From contig NZ_JADIZJ010000005.1 in assembly GCF_016704835.1 (NCBI RefSeq), forward strand, positions 310,001 through 374,000: a stretch of 64,000 nt of DNA, given 5' to 3'. Each line of letters opens with the position of its first letter. Within the stretch, counting starts at the first letter, position 1. Shown one piece after another: positions 9,198-16,821 of this stretch. The notes below the pieces were generated by a model. The model did no database searches. It had not been told where the DNA came from and worked only from the letters and a program-made list of their open reading frames with translations. A program made the position numbers and the translations under genes. This stretch comes from Sphingopyxis sp. (GTDB lineage: Bacteria; Pseudomonadota; Alphaproteobacteria; Sphingomonadales; Sphingomonadaceae).

Positions 9198-9704
9198 TTA
9201 ATCCTGATCCGCATATGGATTGGCGATGCCCAGCGATGCAAGCGCTTTCACTTCCAATGCCTCCATTGCCCCGGCGCTCGCGTCGTCCACATGATCGTAG
9301 CCGACCAGATGCAGCGTGCCATGGACGATCAAGTGCGTCGCATGGTCGGCAATTGAAATCGCCTTTTCTTCGGCTTCGCGCGCGCAAGTTTCGCGCGCCA
9401 GCACAATGTCGCCGAGCAGGATTTCGCCGTCGTCGCTGTTGGTGAGCCCGTCTAGCAAATCGTCCTGCACTTGGGGAAAAGAGAGGACGTTGGTCGGCTT
9501 ATCCTTGCCCCGAAAATCGCGGTTGAGCGTCTGCACCTCGGCGTCGTTGGTCAGCCGCACCGCAACCTCGACCAGCGGCGCGGCCAGAGCGAGCGATGCA
9601 AAGGGTGTCAGCGCGAGCGCGGCAGCGACCGCTTCCGCGGCGCGCACCTCCCAATCGAGTTCGTCAGGCCACGGGATTACGCTATGGGTTTCGACACTCA
9701 GCAC
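9198..9704 (-). CDS. ybeY: Endoribonuclease YbeY, rRNA maturation factor
   Basis: A 168-residue protein with the metal-binding signature HLIVHGTLHLVGYDH (H-x3-H-x5-H) near residue 128 and the conserved LNRDFRGKDKPTNVLSF near residue 60. YbeY is a zinc metalloprotein needed for 16S rRNA 3'-end maturation and 70S ribosome quality control. The apparent start is GTG at 9704, and no clear Shine-Dalgarno sequence precedes it. That start lies inside a copy of the dispersed CGTTCGTGCTGAG repeat, so the N-terminal few residues could have been reshaped by it. The expected upstream partners phoH and miaB are absent. Confidence 0.95.
   Translation of the reverse strand: MLSVETHSVIPWPDELDWEVRAAEAVAAALALTPFASLALAAPLVEVAVRLTNDAEVQTLNRDFRGKDKPTNVLSFPQVQDDLLDGLTNSDDGEILLGDIVLARETCAREAEEKAISIADHATHLIVHGTLHLVGYDHVDDASAGAMEALEVKALASLGIANPYADQD
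9684..9704. repeat. Half copy of the CGTTCGTGCTGAG/GTCGAA dispersed repeat
   Basis: The minus strand reads CGTTCGTGCTGAGTGTCGAA, matching the left arms of the inverted repeats at 13991-14046 and 56738-56815. Only one arm is visible here. It overlaps the ybeY initiation codon. Confidence 0.5.
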
Positions 9705-10482
9705 GAACGGTCTCGCGGAAGGGCAATGGCGGAAAACTGCGCAACTTCACTCGCGATTCGCGTTTTCGCGGCGGCGTTCGTCCCCGCGGGATCATCGTTG
9801 CAGGTCATGCCCCTCCGCTACCGCGACAAATAAATGTAGGACAGCGTTTTTTCCCATTCCGCCTCAGTCCGGTTGGAAAGCGGACGCTCCGCGACCAATG
9901 TTGGCATGATCGCAGCCCTAGCTTCTAACGTCCGCGTCGCCATTCCACCCATAGATGAGCCTCGGCCCTTCTGCCGCGCTTCAAAGATCGGTGACGTTTG
10001 CCGTCGCTACGCTACGAGAGGGGGGAATCTCCTCTAATATGAGCTCAGGCGAACAGTTCGGTCTGCAAATGGCGACCAAATGTCTCGGGCAGACACCAAT
10101 CGCTGCGCTGAGGCACAAAATATATCGCTGTCGGTAGCGCGGCTCGAACGTCCTGCGGTATCCGTTCCCGATCTCATGGACGCCAACATACGGGTGACTG
10201 CCGACGCAATAAGATACAGCCTGAAAACTAATGCCCAATAGGAGAATGCTGGACGCGGGCGTTGAGTTAACGTCAAATGTCGACGCGCCTCTATCAAGAT
10301 GGGTGGACCAGATCCTGAGTACTCTGCAGCCTCGACCAGATGCGGCCACCCACAACCACGTCATCCCGGCGAAAGCCGGGATCTCGCCGGTGCGTAAATC
10401 CGAGAGGTTGAGACCCCGGTCTTCGCCGGGATGACGAAATGGGAAAGGCCCCTTCCTACTCCAATGCGGCCCTTTCGACGTG
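9705..10482. other. 778-bp region without a recognisable gene
   Basis: Several open frames cross this stretch, but none has a protein-like composition or a ribosome binding site. The longest minus-strand frame (to 10523) only reads through the inverted repeat at 10360-10435, giving the familiar spurious peptide IPAFAGMT. The stretch 9835-9950 looks like degenerate intergenic repeat. It lies where miaB/phoH would be expected upstream of ybeY, so it may mark an old rearrangement point. Nothing else is recognised. Confidence 0.6.
10360..10435. repeat. Inverted repeat, GTCATCCCGGCGAA type
   Basis: Perfect 14-bp arms (GTCATCCCGGCGAA at 10360-10373 and its complement at 10422-10435) flank a 48-bp centre that itself contains CCGGGATCT. 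This is the common alphaproteobacterial intergenic palindrome, which can fold into a long hairpin. A solitary half copy lies at 31067-31082. Confidence 0.85.
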
Positions 10483-10725
10483 CTACTTGATCTTGTCGCG
10501 GTTCGCGTAAAGCAACGCCGCAATCACCGCCGCCGAACCGATGCCCAAGCCCGCCGCGGCGGCGGTTTTCCAACCGGCGCGCTTGCCCTTTGCGGCTTCC
10601 TGATCAGCCTTTTCGGTCGCCTCAGCAGCCTCGCGCTGCTGTTGCCGCTCGCGTGCGGCGCGCAGCACTTCGTTTTCTTCCTGATCGTCGTTTTGCGGCG
10701 GGGGAGGTGGCACTTGGTCGGTCAT
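10483..10725 (-). CDS. Small acidic/coiled protein with one C-terminal membrane segment
   Basis: An 80-residue protein. The N-terminus is Pro- and Asp/Glu-rich (VPPPPPQNDDQEENE). A charged helix of residues 20-50 (LRAARERQQQREAAEATEK) follows, then one hydrophobic segment of residues 55-74 (AAAAGLGIGSAAVIAALLYA) ending in basic NRDKIK. It is probably a tail-anchored inner-membrane protein. I start at the ATG at 10725; a longer frame to 10788 would overlap ald. It lies 22 bp downstream of ald on the same strand and may be co-transcribed. I do not recognise the family. Confidence 0.65.
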   Translation of the reverse strand: MTDQVPPPPPQNDDQEENEVLRAARERQQQREAAEATEKADQEAAKGKRAGWKTAAAAGLGIGSAAVIAALLYANRDKIK

Positions 10726-10747
10726 CGTCTCGTCTATGTCCTTGTTG

Positions 10748-11863
10748 TCAGGCGAGCGCCTGTTCGACAGGCACATAATCGGTTCCAATGGCTTGTGCCA
10801 CGGCTTCGAATGTTACCTTACCATTCCATACGTTCAAGCCCTGCGAAAGATGCACATCGCGGCGGAGCGCTTCTTTCCACCCCAGATCGGCGATACGCAG
10901 CGCGTGCGGCAGGGTGACGTTGTTGAGCGCATAAGTGCTCGTGCGCGCGACCGCGCCGGGCATGTTGGCGACCGCATAATGAACGATTCCATCGACGACA
11001 TAGGTCGGGTCGGCGTGGGTCGTTGCGTGGCTGGTTTCAAAACAGCCGCCCTGATCGATCGCGACGTCGACGAGCACCGATCCGGCCTGCATCGTGCCGA
11101 GCATGTCGCGGGTGACGAGCTTGGGCGCCTCGGCGCCGGGGATCAGCACCGCGCCGATGACAAGATCAGCCTCGGCCACGCATTCAGCGAGGTTGGCGCG
11201 GTTCGAGAATCGCGTCTTGGCGCGCGATTCGAAGAAGGTACCGACGCGTTCAAGCACTTCGGGATCGCGGTCGAGGATGGTGACGTCGGCGCCAAGCCCC
11301 GCCGCCATCTGTGCCGCGTTGAAACCGACGACGCCGCCGCCGATCACGCACACCTTGCCCGGCGCAACGCCGGGGACGCCGCCGAGCAGCACGCCGCGGC
11401 CGCCATGCGCCTTTTCGAGCGCGGTCGCGCCCGCCTGGATCGACATACGGCCCGCGACCTGGCTCATCGGCTTCAAGAGCGGCAAGCCTCCGTGCGGGCT
11501 GGTGACGGTTTCATAGGCGATGCAGACGGCGCCCGATTTCATCAGGTCGCGCGTCTGGTCGGGATCGGGGGCAAGATGCAGATAGGTGTAGAGGATCTGG
11601 CCCTCGCGCAGCATCGCGCGCTCGCCGGGTTGCGGCTCCTTGACCTTGACCACCATGTCGCAAGTCGCGAAAATCTCTTCCGCCGTCTGGACGATCTCGG
11701 CGCCCGCCTCGACATAGAAACGGTCGTGCGCGCCAATGCCTTCGCCCGCACCCGTCTGCACCAGCACCCGGTGACCGTGGACGGTCAGTTCGCGCGCGCT
11801 TTCAGGGGTCAGCCCGACGCGATATTCGTGGTTCTTGATTTCCTTGGGGGTGCCGATGATCAT
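10748..11863 (-). CDS. ald: Alanine dehydrogenase
   Basis: A 371-residue protein with the family start IIGTPKEIKNHEYRVGLTP, where Arg15 and Lys75 (MVVKVKEP) bind pyruvate/alanine. Catalytic His96 lies in YTYLHLAPD, and the NAD-binding Rossmann motif VCVIGGGVVGFNAA is near residue 168. It interconverts L-alanine and pyruvate with NAD and ammonium in the cytoplasm. GGAGAG lies five bases before the ATG. The gene is divergent from an Lrp/AsnC-type regulator across a 158-bp region, a common arrangement in which the regulator controls ald in response to alanine or another amino acid. Length is normal. Confidence 0.97.
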   Translation of the reverse strand: MIIGTPKEIKNHEYRVGLTPESARELTVHGHRVLVQTGAGEGIGAHDRFYVEAGAEIVQTAEEIFATCDMVVKVKEPQPGERAMLREGQILYTYLHLAPDPDQTRDLMKSGAVCIAYETVTSPHGGLPLLKPMSQVAGRMSIQAGATALEKAHGGRGVLLGGVPGVAPGKVCVIGGGVVGFNAAQMAAGLGADVTILDRDPEVLERVGTFFESRAKTRFSNRANLAECVAEADLVIGAVLIPGAEAPKLVTRDMLGTMQAGSVLVDVAIDQGGCFETSHATTHADPTYVVDGIVHYAVANMPGAVARTSTYALNNVTLPHALRIADLGWKEALRRDVHLSQGLNVWNGKVTFEAVAQAIGTDYVPVEQALA

Positions 11864-12021
11864 TGTCGCTCTCCATGGGTTCGCCGCCGGTCGCGCTGTC
11901 CGGCGCCGCGTCGTTCATGCTGCGCCTGATAGCAGAAACGCGGCGCGAGGTGCTTGCATATCGCTGCTGGATTCGCGATAAATACGCACAATAATAGCGT
12001 AATACTGCCCAAGGACGCACA
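11864..12021. promoter_or_regulatory. Divergent promoter region between ald and the Lrp-type regulator
   Basis: This 158-bp region separates the two divergent start codons. The AT-richest part, around 11965-12005, contains GCGATAAATACGCACAATAAT and neighbouring short inverted elements (CGCTGC/GCG). These are plausible Lrp-type operator sequence and promoter elements. AAGGAC five bases before the regulator ATG is its ribosome binding site. Exact operators were not defined. Confidence 0.45.
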
Positions 12022-12495
12022 ATGATTGATCGAATCGACCATAAGCTCCTCGACATGCTTCAACGGCATGGTCCGCGACCCGCCGCCGAGCTGGGCGAAG
12101 CGGTTGGCCTGTCGGCGTCGGCGTGCCATCGCCGCATCCGCGCGCTCGAGGCGGCGGGGATCATCACCGGTTATGCCGCGCGGCTGGCTCCCGAGCGCAT
12201 CGGGCTCGGCCTCGACGTATTTGTCGACATCAGCCTGACGTCGCAGAGCGAAGAGGCGCTGACCGCATTCGAAAGCGCGGTTAAAAGCTTCGACGAGATC
12301 CTCGAATGCCAGCTGCTCTCGGGCGCTTCCGATTACCGGCTGCGCGTTGCGGCGCGCAACGTTGCCGATTTCGACCGGTTGCATCGCCACTGCCTGTCGC
12401 GCCTGCCTGGCGTTGCCGCGATGCACAGCGCCTTTGCGCTGCGCACGATCAAGGCGTTCGAGGGTTATCCGGTGCCTTCGGGCGACGCGTACTAG
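12022..12495 (+). CDS. Lrp/AsnC family transcriptional regulator
   Basis: A 157-residue protein with an N-terminal winged-helix DNA-binding domain (IDRIDHKLLDMLQRHGPRP, then helix-turn-helix LGEAVGLSASACHRRIRALE). It is followed by the RAM/AsnC ligand-binding domain (residues 65-150; ILECQLLSGASDYRLRV, LPGVAAMHSAFALRTIK). Such proteins form octamers and sense amino acids. Its position, divergent from ald, makes control of alanine dehydrogenase the best inference. AAGGAC precedes the ATG at a good distance. Confidence 0.93.
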   Translation: MIDRIDHKLLDMLQRHGPRPAAELGEAVGLSASACHRRIRALEAAGIITGYAARLAPERIGLGLDVFVDISLTSQSEEALTAFESAVKSFDEILECQLLSGASDYRLRVAARNVADFDRLHRHCLSRLPGVAAMHSAFALRTIKAFEGYPVPSGDAY

Positions 12496-12621
12496 GCCTA
12501 AGAAACCCTGCTCTGGTTAACGCGCAATTTACCAAAGGGCCGCATACCCCGGTCATATGTATGGCGGACGATGTCGAGCGTCAGACTCGCTCCGCGTTGG
12601 ATCGATCAGGGAAGCAGGATC

Positions 12622-13974
12622 ATGGTGAAGGAAAATCCGATTCATAAGCAGCAAATCGACCCGATTTCGATGGCCGAACGCTTCCCCTATTACGACCTCG
12701 ACGGCCTGCTCGCCGCCAACGCCGCCGAAATCCACGCGATCATCGCCGGCCGCGAAGAAGCCGTTGCGCGTGCCTATTGGGACGCGTTCAATGCGCTGCC
12801 CAGCGTCGAGCGCGCGGTCGAAGGCGAACTGCTCGCTTCATACATCCGCGGCAGCGCTCGGCATACCGACGTCAAATATGCCGACGCCGCCGGACAGGAA
12901 GTTGCGACCATCGCCTGCCAGAACGCGCACATGGCGCGGCGCGTCAAATTGCCGCTCGCTTCCGTCATGTCGTGCATCGCCGAAAGCCAGCGACTGACGA
13001 TCGACTATGTCGTTGCGGCGTGCATCGACGATGCGGCGCGACTGGCGCGGCTGACCAGCGCGGTCAACCGGCTGGCGCTACTCGAATTCGACATCATGCA
13101 GCGCTACGCCGAAAAGCTCGACCGCGCGGTGATTTCCAGCGAGCGCCAGACGCTTGCAGGTGATTTCGACCGCTCGATCGCCTCGCTCGTGCAGGACACC
13201 GACGGGGTGCGCGAGCAGCTCGCCAGGCAGGCGGCCTCGGCCGACCAGGCAGCGAAGGGGATGATCGCCAAGACCAGCGAAGTCGCCGCTGCGTCCGAAC
13301 AATCGGCGATGGCGATGCGCGAAGCCGCCTCGACCGCCGCGGGCCTGATCCGCGCGATCGAGGATGCGCGCAGCGAGGTCGAAGCGTCGGCCAGCATCGC
13401 CACCCGCGCCTCCGAACAGGCTGGCGAAGCGGTCGCGATGTCCGAAACGCTGTCGCACCACGCCGAATCGATCGAATCGATCCTGGGCCTGATCCGCGAG
13501 ATCGCCGGCCAGACCAACCTGCTCGCGCTCAACGCCACGATCGAGGCCGCGCGCGCCGGCGAATCGGGCCGCGGCTTTGCCGTCGTCGCGCAAGAGGTGA
13601 AAAGCCTGGCAAACGAAACCGCGCGCGCCACCGACGATATCGCGGGCAAGATCACCGCGATCCAGCAGGCCACGCGCGGGTCGGTGACCGCCAACCAGTC
13701 GATCAAGGCGACGATCGTCGAAGTCCAGCAGTCGGCGCAGCGCATCCGCGATGCGATGGACGCGCAGGCACAGACGGTCACCTCGATCACCGCCGCCGTC
13801 GACGAAACCGCGCTCGCTGCCGACTCGATGTCCTCGACGATCGCCAGCATCCGCAACGATTCTGGCATGGTAGCGAGCGAAATCAGCGTGCTCAGCCAGG
13901 AATTCGGCAAGATGGGTGGCCGCTTGCAGCAACTGGAACAGGCCGCGAGCGAATTCAGCCGCAGGGTTGCTTGA
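12622..13974 (+). CDS. Soluble methyl-accepting chemotaxis protein with globin-like sensor domain
   Basis: A 450-residue protein with no membrane segment, so a cytoplasmic chemoreceptor. The C-terminal signalling domain is clear: the hairpin tip reads EIAGQTNLLALNATIEAARAG and continues FAVVAQEVKSLANETARAT. The N-terminal 170 residues are all helical. They fit the globin-coupled-sensor pattern (ARAYWDAFNALP, then NAHMARRVKLPLASVMSCI, then FDIMQRYAEKLDRA), where the His of NAHMARR would be the proximal heme ligand. If so, it would sense oxygen or another gas; heme binding is inferred. Start at 12622 (MVKENP) was chosen over 12571. No other che genes are in the window. Confidence 0.85.
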   Translation: MVKENPIHKQQIDPISMAERFPYYDLDGLLAANAAEIHAIIAGREEAVARAYWDAFNALPSVERAVEGELLASYIRGSARHTDVKYADAAGQEVATIACQNAHMARRVKLPLASVMSCIAESQRLTIDYVVAACIDDAARLARLTSAVNRLALLEFDIMQRYAEKLDRAVISSERQTLAGDFDRSIASLVQDTDGVREQLARQAASADQAAKGMIAKTSEVAAASEQSAMAMREAASTAAGLIRAIEDARSEVEASASIATRASEQAGEAVAMSETLSHHAESIESILGLIREIAGQTNLLALNATIEAARAGESGRGFAVVAQEVKSLANETARATDDIAGKITAIQQATRGSVTANQSIKATIVEVQQSAQRIRDAMDAQAQTVTSITAAVDETALAADSMSSTIASIRNDSGMVASEISVLSQEFGKMGGRLQQLEQAASEFSRRVA

Positions 13975-13990
13975 TTTGGCCCGTCTTTGA

Positions 13991-14046
13991 ATTCGTTCGT
14001 GCTGAGCCTGTCAAAGCACCGGCCTTCCTTTGCGGCACCGAACGAA
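13991..14046. repeat. Inverted repeat of the TTCGTTCGTGCTGAG family
   Basis: ATTCGTTCGTGCTGAGCCTG at the left and GCGGCACCGAACGAA at the right form an imperfect palindrome just after the chemoreceptor gene. It could act as a transcription terminator or be a dispersed repeat. Related copies lie at 9684-9704, 48486-48571 and 56738-56815. Confidence 0.65.
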
Positions 14047-14135
14047 ATAACAGCCCTTTGACAAGCACAGGGCGATTGGAGTTTTTTTGACCAGTCTTTT
14101 GCACTGACGCGCGCTCACCGTTAGAGACGCACCCC

Positions 14136-14828
14136 ATGCACACCCACATCCTGATCACCGGCGCCAGCCGCGGCATCGGCGCCGCGGTCGCCACGGCGTT
14201 GACCGCCGACACCATCAAAATGGTCGCGCTGTCCAGCGCCGACGGCGACCTCGCCAATCCAGCGACCCCCGAGCGGCTGTGGCAGACGAGCCTCGACCGC
14301 CTAGACGGCCGCGTCGACGTGCTGGTGAACAATGCCGGAGTATTCGAGGCGAACCCCCTCGACAACGCCGACGCCGACTGGCTCGCGAACTGGAACCGCA
14401 CGCTCCAGATCAATCTGACCGCCAGCGCCGACCTCTGCCGCCGCGCCGTCCTGCACTGGCAAGCGCGCCAGGCGGCAGGCCGCATCGTCAACATCGCCAG
14501 TCGCGCCGCGCATCGCGGCGACAGCCCCGCACACTGGCACTATGCCGCGTCGAAGGCGGGCATGGTCGCGATGACGAAGACAATTGCGCGCGGCTATGCA
14601 AAGGATGGCATTCTCGCCTTCGCGATCTGCCCCGGCTTCACGATGACCGGCATGGCCGACGAGTATCTCGCGAGCCGCGGCGGCGACACATTGCTCGCTG
14701 ACATTCCCTTGGGCCGTGTCGCCATGCCGGGCGAAGTCGCCGAAATGGCGCGCTGGTGCGCGCTCGATGCCCCCGCGTCGATGACCGGGGCCGTGCTCGA
14801 TGTGAATGGCGCCAGCTATGTGCGCTAA
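14136..14828 (+). CDS. SDR family oxidoreductase
   Basis: A 230-residue classical short-chain dehydrogenase/reductase. The cofactor-binding motif TGASRGIGAA lies at residues 7-16, NNAG at 67-70, and the catalytic residues are Ser near 125 (NIASRAAH) and YAASK (Tyr/Lys) near 138. PGFTMTGMA follows as the cap loop. Substrate is unknown; NAD(P)-dependent reduction of a carbonyl is the family activity. The gene is three bases upstream of prmA and probably co-transcribed with it, an arrangement that does not reveal its role. Confidence 0.92.
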   Translation: MHTHILITGASRGIGAAVATALTADTIKMVALSSADGDLANPATPERLWQTSLDRLDGRVDVLVNNAGVFEANPLDNADADWLANWNRTLQINLTASADLCRRAVLHWQARQAAGRIVNIASRAAHRGDSPAHWHYAASKAGMVAMTKTIARGYAKDGILAFAICPGFTMTGMADEYLASRGGDTLLADIPLGRVAMPGEVAEMARWCALDAPASMTGAVLDVNGASYVR

Positions 14829-14831
14829 GCG

Positions 14832-15803
14832 ATGAGCTGGATCGTCTCGCTCCCTTGCACCCGCGCCGAGGCCGAGGCGTTGTCGGGTGACGTTCCCGCA
14901 CTCGACGCATCGCCCGAAGCCCCGGTCGTGGTCACGCGCGAGATCGACGAGGATGCCGGCGCATGGCAGCTCGATGCCTATGTCGAAGAACGGCCGAGCG
15001 CAGCGCTGCTGAAACTATTGCAGGCACTCGTCCCGAGCGCCAGGGGTCGGAAACCGGCGGTCGACGAGCTGCCCGAAGAAGATTGGCTGACGCTGAGCCA
15101 GCAAGGACTCGAACCCGTGCAGGCCGGCCGCTTCTTCGTCCACACGAGCAGTTATGTCGACCGCATCCCCCGCGGCAGCACCGCCTTTCTCATCGATGCC
15201 AGTCAGGCGTTCGGCACCGGCGGTCACGACACCACGGCGGGCTGCCTTGCGATGCTCGACCGGCTGAAGCGCAAGGGCACGGCCCCCCGCAACATCGCCG
15301 ACATCGGTACCGGCACCGGGCTGCTCGCCTTCGCCGCGATGGCCCTATGGCCCGCCGCGCGGACAATCGCATCGGACATCGACCCCGCGAGCATTTTCGT
15401 CACCCGCGACAATGCCGCGATCAACCGCGTCCCGCTCGGCCGCGGCAGCGGCGCGCTGACGCTCGCGGTCGCGCCGGGGACCGACCATTCGGCGATCCGC
15501 CACCGCGCGCCCTATGACCTCGTCATCGCCAATATCCTTGCCGGGCCGCTGATCACCCTCGCCCCCGATATCGCCGTCGCGATCGCGCCCGGCGGCCATG
15601 CCATTCTCGCCGGATTGATCGCGCGCCAGATGGACGCGGTGCTCGCGGCGTACCGCGCGCAGGGTTTCCGCCTCGCCGCGCGCGGCGGCAGCGCCGAATG
15701 GCCATGCCTGCTGTTGGTCAAGCGCCGCCGCTACGGCTGGCGCCGCAAGGAGCGCGCCTTCCACCGGGCGAGCCCGTCGGATGCGAGTTTCGGGAGCTGG
15801 TGA
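14832..15803 (+). CDS. prmA: Ribosomal protein L11 methyltransferase
   Basis: A 323-residue SAM-dependent methyltransferase. The N-terminal substrate-recognition domain (residues 1-115) is followed by the catalytic domain. AFGTGGHDTTAGCLAML (near 125) is the PrmA-specific loop, DIGTGTGLLAFAA binds SAM, and DLVIANILAGPLITLAP is motif IV. PrmA methylates ribosomal protein L11. The C-terminal tail after residue 295 (RRRYGWRRKERAFHRASPSD) is basic and longer than in many relatives. Starts four bases after the SDR stop. Confidence 0.95.
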   Translation: MSWIVSLPCTRAEAEALSGDVPALDASPEAPVVVTREIDEDAGAWQLDAYVEERPSAALLKLLQALVPSARGRKPAVDELPEEDWLTLSQQGLEPVQAGRFFVHTSSYVDRIPRGSTAFLIDASQAFGTGGHDTTAGCLAMLDRLKRKGTAPRNIADIGTGTGLLAFAAMALWPAARTIASDIDPASIFVTRDNAAINRVPLGRGSGALTLAVAPGTDHSAIRHRAPYDLVIANILAGPLITLAPDIAVAIAPGGHAILAGLIARQMDAVLAAYRAQGFRLAARGGSAEWPCLLLVKRRRYGWRRKERAFHRASPSDASFGSW

Positions 15804-15810
15804 ACCCACC

Positions 15811-15904
15811 GCAATGGCGAGCAAAGCGAAGCAATCACCAGCTATCGCTATCTGACGACGATCGCTGGAGATTGCCTCGTCGCCATGCTCCTCGCAAGGA
15901 CGAC
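15811..15904. repeat. Inverted repeat, GCAATGGCGAGC(A)AAGCGAAGCAATC type
   Basis: GCAATGGCGAGCAAAGCGAA and, about 60 bp on, ATTGCCTCGTCGCCATGC form an imperfect stem-loop in the convergent gap between prmA and phhA. It belongs to the same family as 20739-20820 and could serve as a bidirectional terminator. Confidence 0.7.
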
Positions 15905-15911
15905 AACGGGT

Positions 15912-16781
15912 CTAGACTTTCGCCGTCGCATAGTCCTGCGTACCGCGCGTAATCACCTCATCACCCGGCAAGATATCCGCGATCGCAATCGGCGGCAGCG
16001 CGTCGTTCGCCGCGTAAAGCGGCGCGAAATCGGTGTTGATCGTGGTGCCCAGCAACTGGTCCAGACTGTCGATGACGAAATAATTCTGCTGAAAATCGTC
16101 GATCCGGTAGTCGGTCCGCATCACCCGCGCGAGGTCGAAACCGATGCGGTTCGGGCTGTCGGAATCGAGCGCGAACACACTCTCGGCATAAGAGGACACA
16201 ATCCCGGCGCCATAAATCCGCAGGCCGCTCGCCTCGCGGATCAGCCCGAATTCGACCGTGTACCAGTAAAGCCGCGCCAGCTGCTTCAGCGCGTCGAACT
16301 TCAGACTGCGCAGCCCGCCCTCGCCATAAGCGACCATATAGTTGGCGAACACCGGGTCGGCGAGCATCGGGACATGGCCGAACACGTCGTGAAACACGTC
16401 GGGTTCCTGCAGATAATCGAGCTGCTCGGGCGTCCGGATGAAATTACCTGCGGGGAAGCGCCGGTTCGCCAAATGGTCGAAAAACACATCATCGGGTACC
16501 AGCCCCGGCACCGCGACCACCTGCCACCCGGTCGCTGCCATCAATCGCGCATTGAGCTCGCGATAATCAGGGATCCCCGGCTTTTCGAGCTTGAGCACAT
16601 CGATCCCGCGCAGAAACGCCTCGGCGGCGCGGCCCGGCAGCATGTCCGACTGGCGCGCAAACAGCTTGTCCCACATCGCATGTTCGTCGGCGGTAAACGC
16701 CGCCCAATTTTGCGCAATCGTCCAGTCGGCCGCGGTCCCCGGCGGTGGCGTGGCGTGAACATGGGTGAAGCCGTCTTTCAT
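15912..16781 (-). CDS. phhA: Phenylalanine 4-monooxygenase
   Basis: A 289-residue bacterial-type aromatic amino acid hydroxylase that makes tyrosine from phenylalanine using tetrahydrobiopterin, O2 and non-heme iron. The iron ligands are the two His of DVFHDVFGHVPML and the Glu of YWYTVEFGL. The pterin/substrate loop around IRTPEQLDYLQEPD and the downstream YGAGIVSSYAESVFAL are also conserved. The ATG at 16781 (MKDGFTHV) is preferred to a TTG ten codons upstream. The partner phhB (pterin dehydratase) is not visible here. An Lrp-type regulator often controls this gene, but the one in the window lies 4 kb away beside ald. Confidence 0.95.
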   Translation of the reverse strand: MKDGFTHVHATPPPGTAADWTIAQNWAAFTADEHAMWDKLFARQSDMLPGRAAEAFLRGIDVLKLEKPGIPDYRELNARLMAATGWQVVAVPGLVPDDVFFDHLANRRFPAGNFIRTPEQLDYLQEPDVFHDVFGHVPMLADPVFANYMVAYGEGGLRSLKFDALKQLARLYWYTVEFGLIREASGLRIYGAGIVSSYAESVFALDSDSPNRIGFDLARVMRTDYRIDDFQQNYFVIDSLDQLLGTTINTDFAPLYAANDALPPIAIADILPGDEVITRGTQDYATAKV

Positions 16782-16821
16782 GAGCAAGCATCTAGCATGA
16801 TTTAGTTTCAACCGAAACCTT

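Noticed and set aside
9981..10523. A 180-codon minus-strand frame containing IPAFAGMT
   Set aside because: The protein-like part is the translation of the inverted repeat at 10360-10435, a frequent mis-annotation.
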